From Syntrophaceae bacterium (GTDB lineage: Bacteria > Desulfobacterota > Syntrophia > Syntrophales > UBA5619): a DNA stretch of 15,366 nt. The notes beneath the pieces were generated by a model. It was not told the DNA's origin. It was given only the letters and a program-made list of their open reading frames with translations, and made no database searches. The stretch is taken from positions 1 through 15,366 of the forward strand of contig JAHFBU010000009.1 in assembly GCA_023249795.1 (NCBI GenBank), written 5' to 3'. The position numbers were made by a program, and so were the translations under genes. This document shows positions 14,363 to 15,366 of this stretch, piece by piece; within the stretch, counting starts at the first letter, position 1, and each line of letters opens with the position of its first letter.

Positions 14363-15172
14363 ATGAATATCACGGCAGAGGAAATCTGGTCGGCGGTCCG
14401 GGCGATCCGGGAGAAGGCGCCGGTCGTCCACAACATCACCAACTACGTCGTTATGAACAGCACGGCAAACGCCCTGCTCGCCATCGGAGCCTCGCCGGTG
14501 ATGGCCCATGCGGAAGAAGAGGTGGAGGAGATGGTCGGGATTGCATCCGCGCTTGTGATCAACATCGGCACCCTGAGCCCGGCCTGGGTCCGTGCCATGT
14601 TCCGGGCGGCGGAGGCCGCGCGTAAACGGAAGATCCCGATTGTCATCGATCCGGTCGGGGCCGGTGCGACCTCCTACCGGACCCGGACGGCTCGTGATCT
14701 GATCCGTGCCTTCCCCCCGGAAATCATCCGCGGGAACGCCTCGGAGATCATGGCGCTCTTGGAGACAAATGCGAAGACCAAGGGGGTGGACAGCACCGCC
14801 TCCTCGGATGCCGCCGTGGAGGCCGGCCGCCAACTGCATTCGGAATGCGGCTCCATCGTCTGCATCAGCGGCGAGACGGACTACGTGGTCGGTCCCGCGG
14901 GGATCATCCGGATTCGGAACGGCCACGTCCTGATGACCCGGGTCACGGGCCTCGGCTGTACGGCAAGCGCACTTTGCGGGGCCTTTGCCGCGGTAACGGC
15001 CAATCCCGCCATTGCCGCCGCGGAGGCGATGGCCGTCATGGGGATGGCCGGAGAGATCGCCTCTGCCCGCTCCGAGGGACCGGGGAGCCTCCAGCTCCAC
15101 TTCCTCGATGCGCTTTACCGCCTCTCGGCGGGGGATATAGAGCGTCTGCTCAAGATCGGGGTGGGCGGATGA
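14363..15172 (+). CDS. thiM: Hydroxyethylthiazole kinase ThiM
   Basis: ThiM phosphorylates 4-methyl-5-(2-hydroxyethyl)thiazole with ATP, a salvage step supplying the thiazole half of thiamine. The 269-residue product is near the usual length. Motifs: VHNITNYVVMN (22-32, substrate loop), DPVGAGA (96-102), GNASEI (114-119), SGETDYV (159-165) and VTGLGCTASAL, with Cys at 189 where the family has its conserved Cys. The open frame reaches back to 14147, but homology starts at MNITAEE, and GGGAGAG (14349-14355) sits eight bases before the ATG at 14363, so this start is chosen. The stop overlaps the thiE start by four bases, so the two are coupled. Confidence 0.95.
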   Translation: MNITAEEIWSAVRAIREKAPVVHNITNYVVMNSTANALLAIGASPVMAHAEEEVEEMVGIASALVINIGTLSPAWVRAMFRAAEAARKRKIPIVIDPVGAGATSYRTRTARDLIRAFPPEIIRGNASEIMALLETNAKTKGVDSTASSDAAVEAGRQLHSECGSIVCISGETDYVVGPAGIIRIRNGHVLMTRVTGLGCTASALCGAFAAVTANPAIAAAEAMAVMGMAGEIASARSEGPGSLQLHFLDALYRLSAGDIERLLKIGVGG

Positions 15173-15366
15173 AAGGGCTGTATCTCGTCACCGACCGCGG
15201 CCTGTGCGCGGGTGTCCCCCTTGCCGAGGTCATCCTCCATGCGATCCGGGGCGGGGCCGCCTGCGTTCAGCTCAGGGAAAAGGGCGTCACAACCCGCTTC
15301 TTTGTCGAAGAGGCACGGCAAATCAAAGAGATGATAGCGCCGCTCCATGTTCCGCTGATCATCAAT
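15169..15366 (+). CDS. thiE: Thiamine-phosphate synthase ThiE (N-terminal part, cut by window end)
   Basis: ThiE joins the pyrimidine diphosphate and the thiazole phosphate to make thiamine phosphate. The first 66 residues are present. They show LYLVTDRGLC near the start and GAACVQLREKG (about 29-39), the pyrophosphate-side motif of the family, continuing into the next strand, VPLIIN, where the window ends. The ATG overlaps the thiM stop (ATGA). The product works directly downstream of both ThiM and the ThiC branch. Confidence 0.93.
   Translation, partial: MKGLYLVTDRGLCAGVPLAEVILHAIRGGAACVQLREKGVTTRFFVEEARQIKEMIAPLHVPLIIN

Noticed and set aside
1..15366. CRISPR arrays, tRNA/rRNA genes, transposases or phage genes
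   Set aside because: None seen: no regularly spaced repeats, no tRNA-like cloverleaf or rRNA sequence recognised, and every long gene belongs to a metabolic, regulatory or proteolytic family.

Overview
The window reads as chromosomal DNA of a GC-rich anaerobic bacterium. The best guess is Desulfobacterota (former Deltaproteobacteria), perhaps a Syntrophus-like lineage. The reasons are the short anaerobe-type ThiC, an acyl-CoA dehydrogenase operon with an EtfBA pair of the TAQVGP type, a large membrane-TPR protein of a kind common in these bacteria, and the overall codon use. The taxonomic call is inference from gene content.

Layout. (1) 1-1738, plus strand: the C-terminal part of clpA overlapping aat, both N-degron proteolysis genes. 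(2) 1851-4076, minus strand: a membrane diguanylate cyclase (Cache-PAS-PAS-GGDEF) in visibly more A/T-rich DNA, followed by a 374-bp spacer full of inverted repeats. (3) 4451-5185, plus strand: a WalJ/YycJ-like metallo-beta-lactamase-fold hydrolase. (4) 5193-7517, minus strand: a UbiA/MenA-type prenyltransferase behind thiC. thiC is preceded by a clear TPP riboswitch, an attenuator hairpin and a good promoter. (5) 7854-9188, plus strand: a probable operon of hotdog thioesterase, PptA-like tautomerase and HD-domain hydrolase, ending in a spacer with REP-like palindromes and a probable terminator. (6) 9312-12292, minus strand: acyl-CoA dehydrogenase, etfB and etfA, tightly packed. (7) 12397-14148, minus strand: a multi-spanning GT-C-like membrane protein with C-terminal TPR repeats and its own near-consensus promoter. 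(8) 14363 to the end, plus strand: thiM and the start of thiE, overlapping by 4 bases.

How the genes work together. Thiamine synthesis is split between two loci. thiC makes the pyrimidine and is under TPP control. thiM and thiE salvage the thiazole and couple the two halves, with no recognisable TPP riboswitch in front. Aat adds Leu or Phe to protein N-termini, and ClpA (with ClpS and ClpP, not seen here) degrades such proteins. The acyl-CoA dehydrogenase passes electrons to EtfAB, as expected in beta-oxidation or a related acyl-CoA pathway. The diguanylate cyclase, MBL hydrolase, prenyltransferase and TPR protein are single genes without an evident shared pathway.

I found no convincing wholly new multi-gene system, CRISPR array, phage, transposase or tRNA/rRNA gene. 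The least explained signals are the structured 4077-4450 spacer, the thioesterase-PptA-HD trio, and the 18-bp tandem duplication inside the prenyltransferase gene.
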